The notes below the pieces were generated by a model. It was not told the DNA's origin, did not search any database, and was given only the letters and a program-made list of their open reading frames with translations. 64,000 nt of DNA from Cristatella mucedo (lineage: Eukaryota; Bryozoa; Phylactolaemata; Cristatellidae), in contig WPIO01000035.1 of the NCBI GenBank assembly GCA_009760855.2, positions 1,210,501 through 1,274,500 on the forward strand. The letters are read 5' to 3'. Below, in pieces: positions 35,155 to 49,500 of this stretch; position 1 is the stretch's first letter, and every line of letters starts with the position of its first letter. Both the position numbers and the translations under genes were made by a program.

Positions 35155-35440
35155 AAGTGAGTCCTAGTCTCAGCCACCGCGCGACGAATGCTGACGACGC
35201 CTAAACATTGTACCACGGCTAAAGACTCGTAGGTGCAGCATCAATACATGCAGGTATGCCGATGGTAGCAGGAACACAGCAGTGACGAAGAGCGCTCGTA
35301 CCCTAGCATAACAAGTCCATATCCATAAAATGCAGATAAGTCAATTTCAAAGTAACGGAGGGTTGTAGGCCATTCAAAAGCGGCTGGAACATGCACTATT
35401 GGCTAGATGGCCAAACAACTCTGCTGGCTATCTTACATCG
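35155..35440 (+). repeat. Dispersed repeat R1, copy 2
   Basis: Partner of the repeat at 3380-3720, same strand. The surrounding 34.7-36.0 kb shows no gene that I can support. Confidence 0.5.
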
Positions 35441-36049
35441 TCGGCTTTTATGTGACCTCGGCCATATTTTATCGCGTTAACGGTTCCTAGTCGTTACAAT
35501 TCAGAAAGCACTAATAATGATCATGTCATGAAGTGGCCGGTTTTTCCCGCCGCCATTTCACTGTTAACTCAATATGGCCACTAGTCCCGATTCACGCTAG
35601 TAATAATGATAATAACAAAACTAGAAGCTATGACTGCTATGCTCGAATGTAAATCTAGTTTCGAAATAGTTTCCTCCGTAGACATCGCGTCGACATTGCG
35701 TCTGGGGAATCTTTGAATTAATTCCCAGCGAGTGCCGGGGCAACCTAGCTTCAAGCAGCGTAAGCTTATAGATATCGTCTCAGAGAGCTTCGCCGATGCA
35801 CTATAACTTCTATTTACGTCAAACTATTCGTCAAGTGAAATTATGTTCTTTCCGACATCTTCATGATGCAGACTCCGATTCTTCTCAACGAAGGAGAACG
35901 GACCAGAAGAGATCTTCAGGTCCTCTAAAAAAATGTATTACATATCCATATCTAGTAGAACTCACCCTCCAATTAAGACCCAGCCTACTATTTAGGTGGC
36001 AGGTAATCGCAGCTAGCTGCACGGGGCACACCCACTAACCATACCATGT

Positions 36050-36400
36050 CATAATATTGATACATAACAATGTAATTCCATGTATATCTAACTCCAAAAA
36101 GATTAAGTGGGTGTTATGCCGGGCAGTTTTCCTTACCACATTCAAATGCTTAGCAGCGTTCGGTACGTATTCGGTAGCCAACAGACTTCATCTCACCGAG
36201 GGAAAAAGTGAAAAGCAAAGCTGAGCCCAGTAGGCCAGTTAAGGTAGTGAGTAGCTTAGAAGTGGCAGCTCGGGGCGGCTGGAAAGCGTATTTCACAGTC
36301 GGCTGCAAGATATTACACGTCGTTTCATGAGAATTGAGGCTCTTTAAGCGTTGGAATGGAGTAGCTAATTTATTGTCCATAAAGAACCAGAGGATACAAG
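36050..36400 (-). mobile_element. LINE B 3' fragment
   Basis: In reverse complement it starts MDNKLATPFQRLK, matching [13 protein letters not shown] of the 52-kb copy, then loses frame. It continues through the shared 3' UTR (GGCTACCGAATACGTACCGAA) to an ATTACATTG end. Confidence 0.8.
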
Positions 36401-37004
36401 GAGGCTGAAATTAGTGCAGCAATTCAGCTAAGTGCGAAAGAGCAAAGCCATGACGACCTTATTTAGCGTAAGAACTTTTCACTGTATCCATTGATCAACC
36501 GAAGCCATCGAAGCTCTTGTTATTGCATCTACGCTTAAAAGTAAAATTTGTCTCTACGAGACTTTCGCCACCGAAGCGAAATCTCGATCGAATCAGCGTC
36601 GTTTTTATTAAGGTTCGGAGCCCAAGAGGGTGTGCCATAAAAATGCCTGCCGAATCATTGATCACTAGAACTCAGTTAAAGCAAAAGAATGTACGGAGCC
36701 TTGGCTGCTGTTAAGCAAACTGACATTTTCCTAATCGGCATGCACTTCCAGAGAGAAGCATTTTAACACGAAGTCGCTTTAATACCTGTAGCTATAGAAG
36801 CACAGCTAGCACGGTGGCATGTTAAAGTATGAGCACAGGGAAGCTACATGCTTGACCGGTAGAACTGAGAAAGCATGAATCGTCTCGTGTCATCATCTCT
36901 CTAGTGAACTCAGCTGCAGAAGCGGTTTGCTGCTGCATGGTGAAATGCGAACATGCCAAAATGATTGTTGGGTTATGGCAAACACTTGAGATTATACATG
37001 ATTT

Positions 37005-38425
37005 CTTAATTATTATAATAACAATGATAGCATATTTGTATAGTGCCACCAAAGAACTGAATGTCTTTCTAGACACTTTACTGATGTTGTATAGAAAGCA
37101 TTACCAAGTGATTGGTGGTAACATCCGAAATCAACAGCCATGGTGAAAGCATCCATGCCCAAAAAGGACAAAATCACACAGATCGAACAAATGGTGGAAT
37201 AAACAAGTGCATTTTAAGCTTCTTGTCAAATGTCGTGTCAGCGGACTTTGTAACATTCATTGGTAGTGAATTCCAGGCTTTGGGAGTATACGAACTAAAA
37301 GCACGGTCTTCGCAGGTGTTGAGGTTCGTACGGGGCATGGCTAAGCGATTCAAGTCAAAGCTGTGGGTTGTACGATTCTCCGCCTGATGGGGAAGTAGTT
37401 CTGGTAGGTAGGCTGGAGCCAGAGAGTGAAGGAGCTTATTAGTGGCAGAATCTTAAAGTCGATACGCTGCTTGATTGGGAGCCAGTGCAGTGGGAGAAGT
37501 GGTGGGTTGTGGCAACTGCAAAGCTCACGGCAGGCGAGCCTAGCTGCCGAGTTTTGCAACTACTGTAAGTGCCTGATTACACAGGCAGGTAGACCAGCAA
37601 GCAGTGAGTTACAGAAGTCAAGATGGGATGTCAAAAATACATGGACCAGCTTCAATGTAGTATCCCTGTCTAAGCAAGCCAAAATTTTAGTGGTGTTGTG
37701 TAGCTGAAAGATGGCAGACTTGACTGTAGAGCTGATGTGGTCGTAGAAAAATGGTCTGAGGAAAGGTCACTTTGGAACATGACACCTAGATTACTTGCAG
37801 ATTCAACAGGAGATATCCTGGCGGAGCCGATTTTGAGCGCTAGATTTTCTAATTTTTGAATCACACTTGGTTTGCCCATAACTAGTAAGTTGGTTTTATC
37901 ATAATTCAATTCAAGAAATTTTGCTGCCATCCATGTGCGAATGTCATCAATACATGCAGCAAGGGTGTGTAGAGAATTCGACATAGTCGAGGGCTGGGAG
38001 GGATCAAAGTAAAGGTACAACTGAGTGCCGTCTATATAAAAATGAAAGCTTAGACTGTGCTTGGCGTAGACATCGGCAAAAGGAAGAGCATAAACAGAAA
38101 AGCGCACCGAGCACAGACCCCGAAGGTATCCTGTACTTAAGTGGTTCCACGGATGATTTTCGTCCGTTCATATCAATACTCTGGAGTCTTCCACTGAGAT
38201 AGGACCTGGACCGTTGCAGGCCAGTGATGCTCAGGAAAGATGCGAGACGCTCAAAAAAGACTTTGTGATCAATAGATCGAATGCTGTCGAAAGATCAAGC
38301 AGAGTGACTAGACCCAAGTCTCCATTGCTGAAAAATTCGCGATAAACCCTAAACAATGCAGTCTCCGCGGAGTGGTTAGCTTGTACTGGGTCAGCTCTCA
38401 GGTTAGCCGTGATACTAGCTAGCAC
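37005..38425 (-). mobile_element. LINE A, longest copy, inactivated
   Basis: In reverse complement the order is: RT fingers/palm (NHSAETALFRVYREFFSNGD, then LLDLSTAFD), a gap with frameshifts, FHFYIDGTQLY where the active box FYADDTQLY is expected, thumb and C-terminal segments (AAKFLELNYDKTNLLVMGKP), and a decayed 3' UTR with hairpin near 37040-37085. The loss of both catalytic aspartates in YIDG, with several frameshifts, makes it dead. It extends further 5' than the 14-kb copy and is truncated at about 38420. Confidence 0.9.
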
Positions 38426-38771
38426 TTGCTTTGGTGGGCTTGACTAGAGCACCTAGAGCAACCGCAGCAGATGGATCTATCCAAGTAGAATTGGGTAGGG
38501 AACACATTAGTTAACCGGAAGCGAAGCGAAGTGTCAGTTTGACAGCGAGATCCGCTGAGGTTAGAATGGAACTTTGGGCAGACAAAAGAGGGGCGAGAGA
38601 GTGACGGGGGAGAGCTCGGGGCAGCAGCAGCTCCCCTAGTCATTGAGAGACTGCGTCTCAAGAGCACGAGTGCCGAACCTACGGTGACGAATAGTCAAGT
38701 GCAAATTAGTCTGTGCAGTTGCGTTCTGCCGGCTATTCGATTAGCTGATCGCATCTTGGGGTGCTGGAGCT

Positions 38772-38850
38772 GTCCGCCTTCGGGTCGGACCGTCGCAGAC
38801 GCAGGGTAGTTTATTACACCCGGGCTTCGGGAGTTGGCGTAGTTAACTCC
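38772..38850. other. GC-rich segment with strong hairpin potential
   Basis: GTCCGCCTTCGGGTCGGAC (38772-38790) forms a stem closed by a C(UUCG)G tetraloop if transcribed. At 38830-38850 GGAGTT pairs with AACTCC. The identity is unknown. Confidence 0.35.
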
Positions 38851-38859
38851 GTCAGTCCG

Positions 38860-40557
38860 GTGCGCGCCACGCCAGCGCGTAACCATTACTAACAGGTCCA
38901 CAGTAAACTTGTTTTCGGCGACCAGTTGTGGCCGACCTCTTGTGTTTTAACCGTGCTGCAGCACTGCATAGCACAGTCCACAGGTAGAGAGCCGGGGGGG
39001 GGACGATCTTCTGCCCGGTTAAAGCTTTAAAGCTTAACGGCTGCGGGTAATCCTTTTTTTATCACTGTAGGGTTTTCAAAGTAACAAGGTCACCCATACT
39101 GAACGAAGCTGTCGTACATCATTCGCAAATAATGAGCAAGTATTCGGCCAAAGCTGGGGAAGGGGCGACCTTTGACTCGCCGTCAGGAGTAGGAGTGAAC
39201 GTGCAGGCATGTCGCTTCAACCTCTACGCCTACCGTATTGTTCTTTGTAATTGAACTACCTCCAGCTTTATGACCTAAACGGTACTTGACGAGGGCCAGC
39301 TGGCCACACTCTGGAAAGGTTGCGGGCACGCGAGGGGATAGCAGCGTGGCCATTAGCGTCTGAGCCTCTGGATAGAATTTTACAAAAAAATTCAATTTAC
39401 CTGGTTTAAATCGTGCATCTGAGCAAGCTTTGAAATCCTACGTCATACTAGAAACCTATCTACAGCGCAGGCCAGCCGATTAGTTTCCGCCTGCTGCTGA
39501 TATCCTCTGACGGCTAATTCCCGAGTTCTCAGCGTGGTCTTCCCCGATTAGCCGGCTTCTCACCCTGAACTCGTTTCTCATCGCACTGCTTTTGACCTCA
39601 AGTCTCCCTGCTGCTGTTCCTTCGAACATGCTCGGCGATTGGGCCAGTTGTATGGGCCGTCAACGTTGGCGGGGAAGCTTAGAGGGACGACTTTCGAATC
39701 AGATGTAAAAACTCAAAAAGCACGCTCTCGGATATTTGGAAAAGGTTGATGAACCAGAGAATAGTAAAAGAAGACCAACTGCGTTACCAGATGAAGAGGT
39801 ACCATGACTTTTATTTTGGCTACGACATGGTTGTAGTCGAAGACGGCAAACTCGTCTAGGTCCCAAAGTTCTGCGAAGTTTATTTTATATCAGCTAATGA
39901 GAAAGTGAGTGTCGAACCTCGCCCGCATTGTGAATCCGTGAGATCTCATCACCCGCATCAGATTGTATATGTATATATTTATGTGTGTGTGTGTTTGTTT
40001 ATGCATATCATAGAATGTGTGCGAAGACATTCAATGCCCGTAGTAATGGTGCGTGACTTATGCCAGCGCAGCTATTCATTCGCCCGCTCGTAAATTTTGC
40101 CTTTTAACTCTCAATTCCTAGTACCGATAAATTAGAGGCCGCTAATGTAGCGGCTGATTTGTTTCTCTTTCGCTATATTAAAAATTACTGGTCGATGTAC
40201 CTTCTTTTTGCAAGGTTTGACCGACGGCTCGGGTTAATGCGGTTTCAACATTTTTGTGTGCGTTGAAAAACAGCGTTATGCATGTGCGGACGCCTTCGCC
40301 CTTGCTTACCGTTTCGAGATGCTCTGTCCCTGTTTTGCAAGCCCTGCCCGGGTGCAGTAATGCACCTCTGTGGCTCCACCTAGGTAGTGGTGGGGGAAGG
40401 GATCCACGGCTTTCATTCAAGTACTGTGAAGTTACAAAGCTACTTCTGGAAGGGAAGGCTTTGCCATTGCAGTGCCTTGCTGGCACGACATAAGTTGGTA
40501 GGTATGTGGCTCTATCCTCAAGAAGGAAAACAACTGGACCGAACCCTCATGCCATAT
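38860..40557. other. No supported gene
   Basis: Only short open frames. I looked for earlier clathrin heavy chain exons here because they should lie upstream of the array, and found none. A short TG-rich run occurs near 39990. Confidence 0.4.
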
Positions 40558-43500
40558 GCTTGTCACGACCTCGGTGCCGATGTCGTAGGTTCGAATCCTG
40601 CTATGGGCGATCTTTTATTGCCACTGCAATGGTGGTGATAGCCGTGAAGGCTCCTCTGTCGCCATACAAGAGAGTTTGTTAAATCAGCTAGTATTTCTTA
40701 TATATATATATATATATTACCTCCGATGCCTAAGGGCTGTGTGCTACTAAAATGCATTCAGGTGTAAAACTCGATGTCTTGGATTGCTCTGGTCTTTTGT
40801 AGAAATCTTGTGCTTGAGCCTTGTCGCATACATAAAGCACCTGGATAGAGATTAAGTTCTCTTAAGGTGCTATGTAAATGAAGTATTGATTCATTTGTTC
40901 AGCCCTGCATGTTAAAGTGTGTAGGTGTGTGTCCTTCTAGGGGCATCTGTTATGGTTTACCGCTCTGTTCCTTTGTTGAAAGTTGCTGCACTTTTTATGG
41001 GTCGACCATGTGGCAGTCTTGTGCATGCTATTTTTTGGAGAGCTCTTAAAATGACAGTGAATGATTACTTTCTACTCGTGTTGCAGATTGGAAGTAAGCA
41101 CGACGACATCTGCATTCACCTGTGTGTCCGACCTTGAGACTGGTACAGGCATTTACATCAAGTATAATAAGCAGTGAGACTATATTTGTCACGGCTCTAT
41201 ATGAACCATTGTGTGGCGCCACCGGCAATAACCAGAAAGGATAGGTGAGTCATCGGCCGTTGTTGCCAAATGTTTAGCATCTGCCTGGCTACATGTTTCT
41301 GTGAATTCGTGTGTGCCATGGATTAAGTGGAGACTGTTGTGAGGACTGCTTTTGTTTGGTAGCAGGCCTGTATTGCAAGCAAAGTATTGCAAAGTCTCCA
41401 CATATTGAAAGACATGCCAATCAGACAGGCTTGCTTTTCTTTGTAAGAGCGAGCTTCGAAATGAGGCAGACAAAAAAGCATCTCGTTATTGTACACACGG
41501 TTTTGTATTCATTTATATGCATTTGCATGTGTATATGTATACGCTCTCCTTTTTCTTATTTAGTAGCAAATCATTGAAGAACTCAGCCTCGATTTAACCA
41601 AGCTTTCCAGCGGAGGCGAAGAGCGACTATCCGGTTGCCAGAACCGTGATAGCACACTAGGTGAGGTGCTTGCTTGTCACGACCTCGGTGCCGATGTCGT
41701 AGGTTCGAATCCTGCTGTGGGCGATCTTTTATTGCCACTGCAATGGTGGTGATAGCCGTGAAGGCTCCTCTGTCGCCATACAAGAGAGTTTGTTAAATCA
41801 GCTAGTATTTCTTATATATATATATATATATATATTACCTCCGATGCCTAAGGGCTGTGTGCTACTAAAATGCATTCAGGTGTAAAACTCGATGTCTTGG
41901 ATTGCTCTGGTCTTTTGTAGAAATCTTGTGCTTGAGCCTTGTCGCATACATAAAGCACCTGGATAGAGATTAAGTTCTCTTAAGGTGCTACGTAAATGAA
42001 GTATTGATTCATTTGTTCAGCCCTGCATGTTAAAGTGTGTAGGTGTGTGTCCTTCTAGGGGCATCTGTTATGGTTTACCGCTCTGTTCCTTTGTTGAAAG
42101 TTGCTGCACTTTTTATGGGTCGACCATGTGGCAGTCTTGTGCATGCTATTTTTTGGAGAGCTCTTAAAATGACAGTGAATGATTACTTTCTACTCGTGTT
42201 GCAGATTGGAAGTAAGCACGACGACATCTGCATTCACCTGTGTGTCCGACCTTGAGACTGGTACAGGCATTTACATCAAGTATAATAAGCAGTGAGACTA
42301 TATTTGTCACGGCTCTATATGAACCATTGTGTGGCGCCACCGGCAATAACCAGAAAGGATAGGTGAGTCATCGGCCGTTGTTGCCAAATGTTTAGCATCT
42401 GCCTGGCTACATGTTTCTGTGAATTCGTGTGTGCCATGGATTAAGTGGAGACTGTTGTGAGGACTGCTTTTGTTTGGTAGCAGGCCTGTATTGCAAGCAA
42501 AGTATTGCAAAGTCTCCACATATTGAAAGACATGCCAATCAGACAGGCTTGCTTTTCTTTGTAAGAGCGAGCTTCGAAATGAGGCAGATAAAAAAAGCAT
42601 CTCGTTATTGTACACACGGTTTTGTATTCATTTATATGCATTTGCATGTGTATATGTATACGCTCTCCTTTTTCTTATTTAGTAGCAAATCATTGAAGTT
42701 TGAACTCAGCCTCGATTTAACCAAGCTTTCCAGCGGAGGCGAAGAGCGACTATCCGGTTGCCAGAACCGTGATAGCACACTAGGTAAGGTGCTTGCTTGT
42801 CACGACCTCGGTGCCGATGTCGTAGGTTCGAATCCTGCTGTGGGCGATCTTTTATTGCCACTGCAATGGTGGTGATAGCCGTGAAGGCTCCTCTGTCGCC
42901 ATACAAGAGAGTTTGTTAAATCAGCTAGTATTTCTTATATATATATATATATATATATATTACCTCCGATGCCTAAGGGCTGTGTGCTACTAAAATGCAT
43001 TCAGGTCAAAAACTCGATCTCTTGGATTGCTCTGGTCTTTTGTAGAAATCTTGTGCTTGAGCCTTGTCGCATACATAAAGCACCTGGATAGAGATTAAGT
43101 TCTCTTAAGGTGCTACGTAAATGAAGTATTGATTCATTTGTTCAGCCCTGCATGTTAAAGTGTGTAGGTGTGTGTCCTTCTAGGGGCATCTGTTATGGTT
43201 TACCGCTCTGTTCCTTTGTTGAAAGTTGCTGCACTTTCTATGGGTCGACCATCTGGCAGTCTTGTGCATGCTATTTTTTGGAAAGCTCTTAAAATGACAG
43301 TGAATGATTACTTTCTACTCGTGTTGCAGATTGGAAGTAAGCACGACGACATCTGCATTCACCTGTTTGTCCGTCCTTCAGACTGGTACAGGCATTTACA
43401 TCATCAAGTATAATAAGCAGTGAGACTATATTTGTCACGGCTCTATATGAACCATTGTGTGGCGCCACCGGCACTAACCGGAGAGGATAGATGAGTCATC

Positions 43501-46500
43501 GGCCGTTGTCCAAATGTTTAGCATCTGCCTGGCTACATGTTTCTGTGAATTCGTGTGTGCCATGGATTAAGTGGAGACTGTTGTGAGGACTGCTTTTGTT
43601 TGGTAGCAGGCCTGTATTGCAAGCAAAGTATTGCAAAGTCTCCACATATTGAAAGACATGCCAATCAGACAGGCTTGCTTTTCTTTGTAAGAGCGAGCTT
43701 CGAAATGAGGCAGACAAAAAAGCATCTCGTTATTGTACACACGGTTTTGTATTCATTTATATGCATTTGCATGTGTATATGTATACGCTCTCCTTTTTCT
43801 TATTTAGTAGCAAATCATTGAAGTTTGAACTCAGCCTCGATTTAACCAAGCTTTCCAGCGGAGGCGAAGAGCGACTATCCGGTTGCCAGAACCGTGATAG
43901 CACACTAGGTAAGGTGCTTGCTTGTCACGACCTCGGTGCCGATGTCGTAGGTTCGAATCCTGCTGTGGGCGATCTTTTATTGCCACTGCAATGGTGGTGA
44001 TAGCCGTGAAGGCTCCTCTGTCGCCATACAAGAGAGTTTGTTAAATCAGCTAGTATTTCTTATATATATATATATATATATTACCTCCGATGCCTAAGGG
44101 CTGTGTGCTACTAAAATGCATTCAGGTGTAAAACTCGATGTCTTGGATTGCTCTGGTCTTTTGTAGAAATCTTGTGCTTGAGCCTTGTCGCATACATAAA
44201 GCACCTGGATAGAGATTAAGTTCTCTTAAGGTGCTACGTAAATGAAGTATTGATTCATTTGTTCAGCCCTGCATGTTAAAGTGTGTAGGTGTGTGTCCTT
44301 CTAGGGGCATCTGTTATGGTTTACCGCTCTGTTCCTTTGTTGAAAGTTGCTGCACTTTCTATGGGTCGACCATCTGGCAGTCTTGTGCATGCTATTTTTT
44401 GGAAAGCTCTTAAAATGACAGTGAATGATTACTTTCTACTCGTGTTGCAGATTGGAAGTAAGCACGACGACATCTGCATTCACCTGTTTGTCCGTCCTTC
44501 AGACTGGTACAGGCATTTACATCATCAAGTATAATAAGCAGTGAGACTATATTTGTCACGGCTCTATATGAACCATTGTGTGGCGCCACCGGCACTAACC
44601 GGAGAGGATAGGTGAGTCATCGGCCGTTGTCCAAATGTTTAGCATCTGCCTGGCTACATGTTTCTGTGAATTCGTGTGTGCCATGGATTAAGTGGAGACT
44701 GTTGTGAGGACTGCTTTTGTTTGGTAGCAGGCCTGTATTGCAAGCAAAGTATTGCAAAGTCTCCACATATTGAAAGACATGCCAATCAGACAGGCTTGCT
44801 TTTCTTTGTAAGAGCGAGCTTCGAAATGAGGCAGACAAAAAAGCATCTCGTTATTGTACACACGGTTTTGTATTCATTTATATGCATTTGCATGTGTATA
44901 TGTATACGCTCTCCTTTTTCTTATTTAGTAGCAAATCATTGAAGTTTGAACTCAGCCTCGATTTAACCAAGCTTTCCAGCGGAGGCGAAGAGCGACTATC
45001 CGGTTGCCAGAACCGTGATAGCACACTAGGTAAGGTGCTTGCTTGTCACGACCTCGGTGCCGATGTCGTAGGTTCGAATCCTGCTGTGGGCGATCTTTTA
45101 TTGCCACTGCAATGGTGGTGATAGCCGTGAAGGCTCCTCTGTCGCCATACAAGAGAGTTTGTTAAATCAGCTAGTATTTCTTATATATATATATATATAT
45201 TACCTCCGATGCCTAAGGGCTGTGTGCTACTAAAATGCATTCAGGTCAAAAACTCGATCTCTTGGATTGCTCTGGTCTTTTGTAGAAATCTTGTGCTTGA
45301 GCCTTGTCGCATACATAAAGCACCTGGATAGAGATTAAGTTCTCTTAAGGTGCTACGTAAATGAAGTATTGATTCATTTGTTCAGCCCTGCATGTTAAAG
45401 TGTGTAGGTGTGTGTCCTTCTAGGGGCATCTGTTATGGTTTACCGCTCTGTTCCTTTGTTGAAAGTTGCTGCACTTTCTATGGGTCGACCATCTGGCAGT
45501 CTTGTGCATGCTATTTTTTGGAAAGCTCTTAAAATGACAGTGAATGATTACTTTCTACTCGTGTTGCAGATTGGAAGTAAGCACGACGACATCTGCATTC
45601 ACCTGTTTGTCCGTCCTTCAGACTGGTACAGGCATTTACATCATCAAGTATAATAAGCAGTGAGACTATATTTGTCACGGCTCTATATGAACCATTGTGT
45701 GGCGCCACCGGCACTAACCGGAGAGGATAGGTGAGTCATCGGCCGTTGTCCAAATGTTTAGCATCTGCCTGGCTACATGTTTCTGTGAATTCGTGTGTGC
45801 CATGGATTAAGTGGAGACTGTTGTGAGGACTGCTTTTGTTTGGTAGCAGGCCTGTATTGCAAGCAAAGTATTGCAAAGTCTCCACATATTGAAAGACATG
45901 CCAATCAGACAGGCTTGCTTTTCTTTGTAAGAGCGAGCTTCGAAATGAGGCAGACAAAAAAGCATCTCGTTATTGTACACACGGTTTTGTATTCATTTAT
46001 ATGCATTTGCATGTGTATATGTATACGCTCTCCTTTTTCTTATTTAGTAGCAAATCATTGAAGTTTGAACTCAGCCTCGATTTAACCAAGCTTTCCAGCG
46101 GAGGCGAAGAGCGACTATCCGGTTGCCAGAACCGTGATAGCACACTAGGTAAGGTGCTTGCTTGTCACGACCTCGGTGCCGATGTCGTAGGTTCGAATCC
46201 TGCTGTGGGCGATCTTTTATTGCCACTGCAATGGTGGTGATAGCCGTGAAGGCTCCTCTGTCGCCATACAAGAGAGTTTGTTAAATCAGCTAGTATTTCT
46301 TATATATATATATATATATATTACCTCCGATGCCTAAGGGCTGTGTGCTACTAAAATGCATTCAGGTCAAAAACTCGATCTCTTGGATTGCTCTGGTCTT
46401 TTGTAGAAATCTTGTGCTTGAGCCTTGTCGCATACATAAAGCACCTGGATAGAGATTAAGTTCTCTTAAGGTGCTAAGTAAATGAAGTATTGATTCATTT

Positions 46501-49500
46501 GTTCAGCCCTGCATGTTAAAGTGTGTAGGTGTGTGTCCTTCTAGGGGCATCTGTTATGGTTTACCGCTCTGTTCCTTTGTTGAAAGTTGCTGCACTTTCT
46601 ATGGGTCGACCATCTGGCAGTCTTGTGCATGCTATTTTTTGGAAAGCTCTTAAAATGACAGTGAATGATTACTTTCTACTCGTGTTGCAGATTGGAAGTA
46701 AGCACGACGACATCTGCATTCACCTGTTTGTCCGTCCTTCAGACTGGTACAGGCATTTACATCATCAAGTATAATAAGCAGTGAGACTATATTTGTCACG
46801 GCTCTATATGACCATTGTGTGGCGCCACCGGCACTAACCGGAGAGGATAGGTGAGTCATCGGCCGTTGTCCAAATGTTTAGCATCTGCCTGGCTACATGT
46901 TTCTGTGAATTCGTGTGTGCCATGGATTAAGTGGAGACTGTTGTGAGGACTGCTTTTGTTTGGTAGCAGGCCTGTATTGCAAGCAAAGTATTGCAAAGTC
47001 TCCACATATTGAAAGACATGCCAATCAGACAGGCTTGCTTTTCTTTGTAAGAGCGAGCTTCGAAATGAGGCAGACAAAAAAGCATCTCGTTATTGTACAC
47101 ACGGTTTTGTATTCATTTATATGCATTTGCATGTGTATATGTATACGCTCTCCTTTTTCTTATTTAGTAGCAAATCATTGAAGTTTGAACTCAGCCTCGA
47201 TTTAACCAAGCTTTCCAGCGGAGGCGAAGAGCGACTATCCGGTTGCCAGAACCGTGATAGCACACTAGGTAAGGTGCTTGCTTGTCACGACCTCGGTGCC
47301 GATGTCGTAGGTTCGAATCCTGCTGTGGGCGATCTTTTATTGCCACTGCAATGGTGGTGATAGCCGTGAAGGCTCCTCTGTCGCCATACAAGAGAGTTTG
47401 TTAAATCAGCTAGTATTTCTTATATATATATATATATATATTACCTCCGATGCCTAAGGGCTGTGTGCTACTAAAATGCATTCAGGTCAAAAACTCGATC
47501 TCTTGGATTGCTCTGGTCTTTTGTAGAAATCTTGTGCTTGAGCCTTGTCGCATACATAAAGCACCTGGATAGAGATTAAGTTCTCTTAAGGTGCTAAGTA
47601 AATGAAGTATTGATTCATTTGTTCAGCCCTGCATGTTAAAGTGTGTAGGTGTGTGTCCTTCTAGGGGCATCTGTTATGGTTTACCGCTCTGTTCCTTTGT
47701 TGAAAGTTGCTGCACTTTCTATGGGTCGACCATCTGGCAGTCTTGTGCATGCTATTTTTTGGAAAGCTCTTAAAATGACAGTGAATGATTACTTTCTACT
47801 CGTGTTGCAGATTGGAAGTAAGCACGACGACATCTGCATTCACCTGTTTGTCCGTCCTTCAGACTGGTACAGGCATTTACATCATCAAGTATAATAAGCA
47901 GTGAGACTATATTTGTCACGGCTCTATATGAACCATTGTGTGGCGCCACCGGCACTAACCGGAGAGGATAGGTGAGTCATCGGCCGTTGTCCAAATGTTT
48001 AGCATCTGCCTGGCTACATGTTTCTGTGAATTCGTGTGTGCCATGGATTAAGTGGAGACTGTTGTGAGGACTGCTTTTGTTTGGTAGCAGGCCTGTATTG
48101 CAAGCAAAGTATTGCAAAGTCTCCACATATTGAAAGACATGCCAATCAGACAGGCTTGCTTTTCTTTGTAAGAGCGAGCTTCGAAATGAGGCAGATAAAA
48201 AAAGCATCTCGTTATTGTACACACGGTTTTGTATTCATTTATATGCATTTGCATGTGTATATGTATACGCTCTCCTTTTTCTTATTTAGTAGCAAATCAT
48301 TGAAGTTTGAACTCAGCCTCGATTTAACCAAGCTTTCCAGCGGAGGCGAAGAGCGACTATCCGGTTGCCAGAACCGTGATAGCACACTAGGTAAGGTGCT
48401 TGCTTGTCACGACCTCGGTGCCGATGTCGTAGGTTCGAATCCTGCTGTGGGCGATCTTTTATTGCCACTGCAATGGTGGTGATAGCCGTGAAGGCTCCTC
48501 TGTCGCCATACAAGAGAGTTTGTTAAATCAGCTAGTATTTCTTATATATATATATATATATATTACCTCCGATGCCTAAGGGCTGTGTGCTACTAAAATG
48601 CATTCAGGTCAAAAACTCGATCTCTTGGATTGCTCTGGTCTTTTGTAGAAATCTTGTGCTTGAGCCTTGTCGCATACATAAAGCACCTGGATAGAGATTA
48701 AGTTCTCTTAAGGTGCTAAGTAAATGAAGTATTGATTCATTTGTTCAGCCCTGCATGTTAAAGTGTGTAGGTGTGTGTCCTTCTAGGGGCATCTGTTATG
48801 GTTTACCGCTCTGTTCCTTTGTTGAAAGTTGCTGCACTTTCTATGGGTCGACCATCTGGCAGTCTTGTGCATGCTATTTTTTGGAAAGCTCTTAAAATGA
48901 CAGTGAATGATTACTTTCTACTCGTGTTGCAGATTGGAAGTAAGCACGACGACATCTGCATTCACCTGTTTGTCCGTCCTTCAGACTGGTACAGGCATTT
49001 ACATCATCAAGTATAATAAGCAGTGAGACTATATTTGTCACGGCTCTATATGAACCATTGTGTGGCGCCACCGGCACTAACCGGAGAGGATAGGTGAGTC
49101 ATCGGCCGTTGTCCAAATGTTTAGCATCTGCCTGGCTACATGTTTCTGTGAATTCGTGTGTGCCATGGATTAAGTGGAGACTGTTGTGAGGACTGCTTTT
49201 GTTTGGTAGCAGGCCTGTATTGCAAGCAAAGTATTGCAAAGTCTCCACATATTGAAAGACATGCCAATCAGACAGGCTTGCTTTTCTTTGTAAGAGCGAG
49301 CTTCGAAATGAGGCAGACAAAAAAGCATCTCGTTATTGTACACACGGTTTTGTATTCATTTATATGCATTTGCATGTGTATATGTATACGCTCTCCTTTT
49401 TCTTATTTAGTAGCAAATCATTGAAGTTTGAACTCAGCCTCGATTTAACCAAGCTTTCCAGCGGAGGCGAAGAGCGACTATCCGGTTGCCAGAACCGTGA

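Noticed and set aside
40200-40557. Possible clathrin exon upstream of the array
   Set aside because: I checked for the block preceding KHDV (PPEAQNDFPVAMQ-like) in all forward frames and saw no match.
41675-41740. True tRNA gene at the B box of the array SINE
   Set aside because: No acceptor stem pairs and the anticodon arm is not formed. It is a tRNA-derived SINE head.
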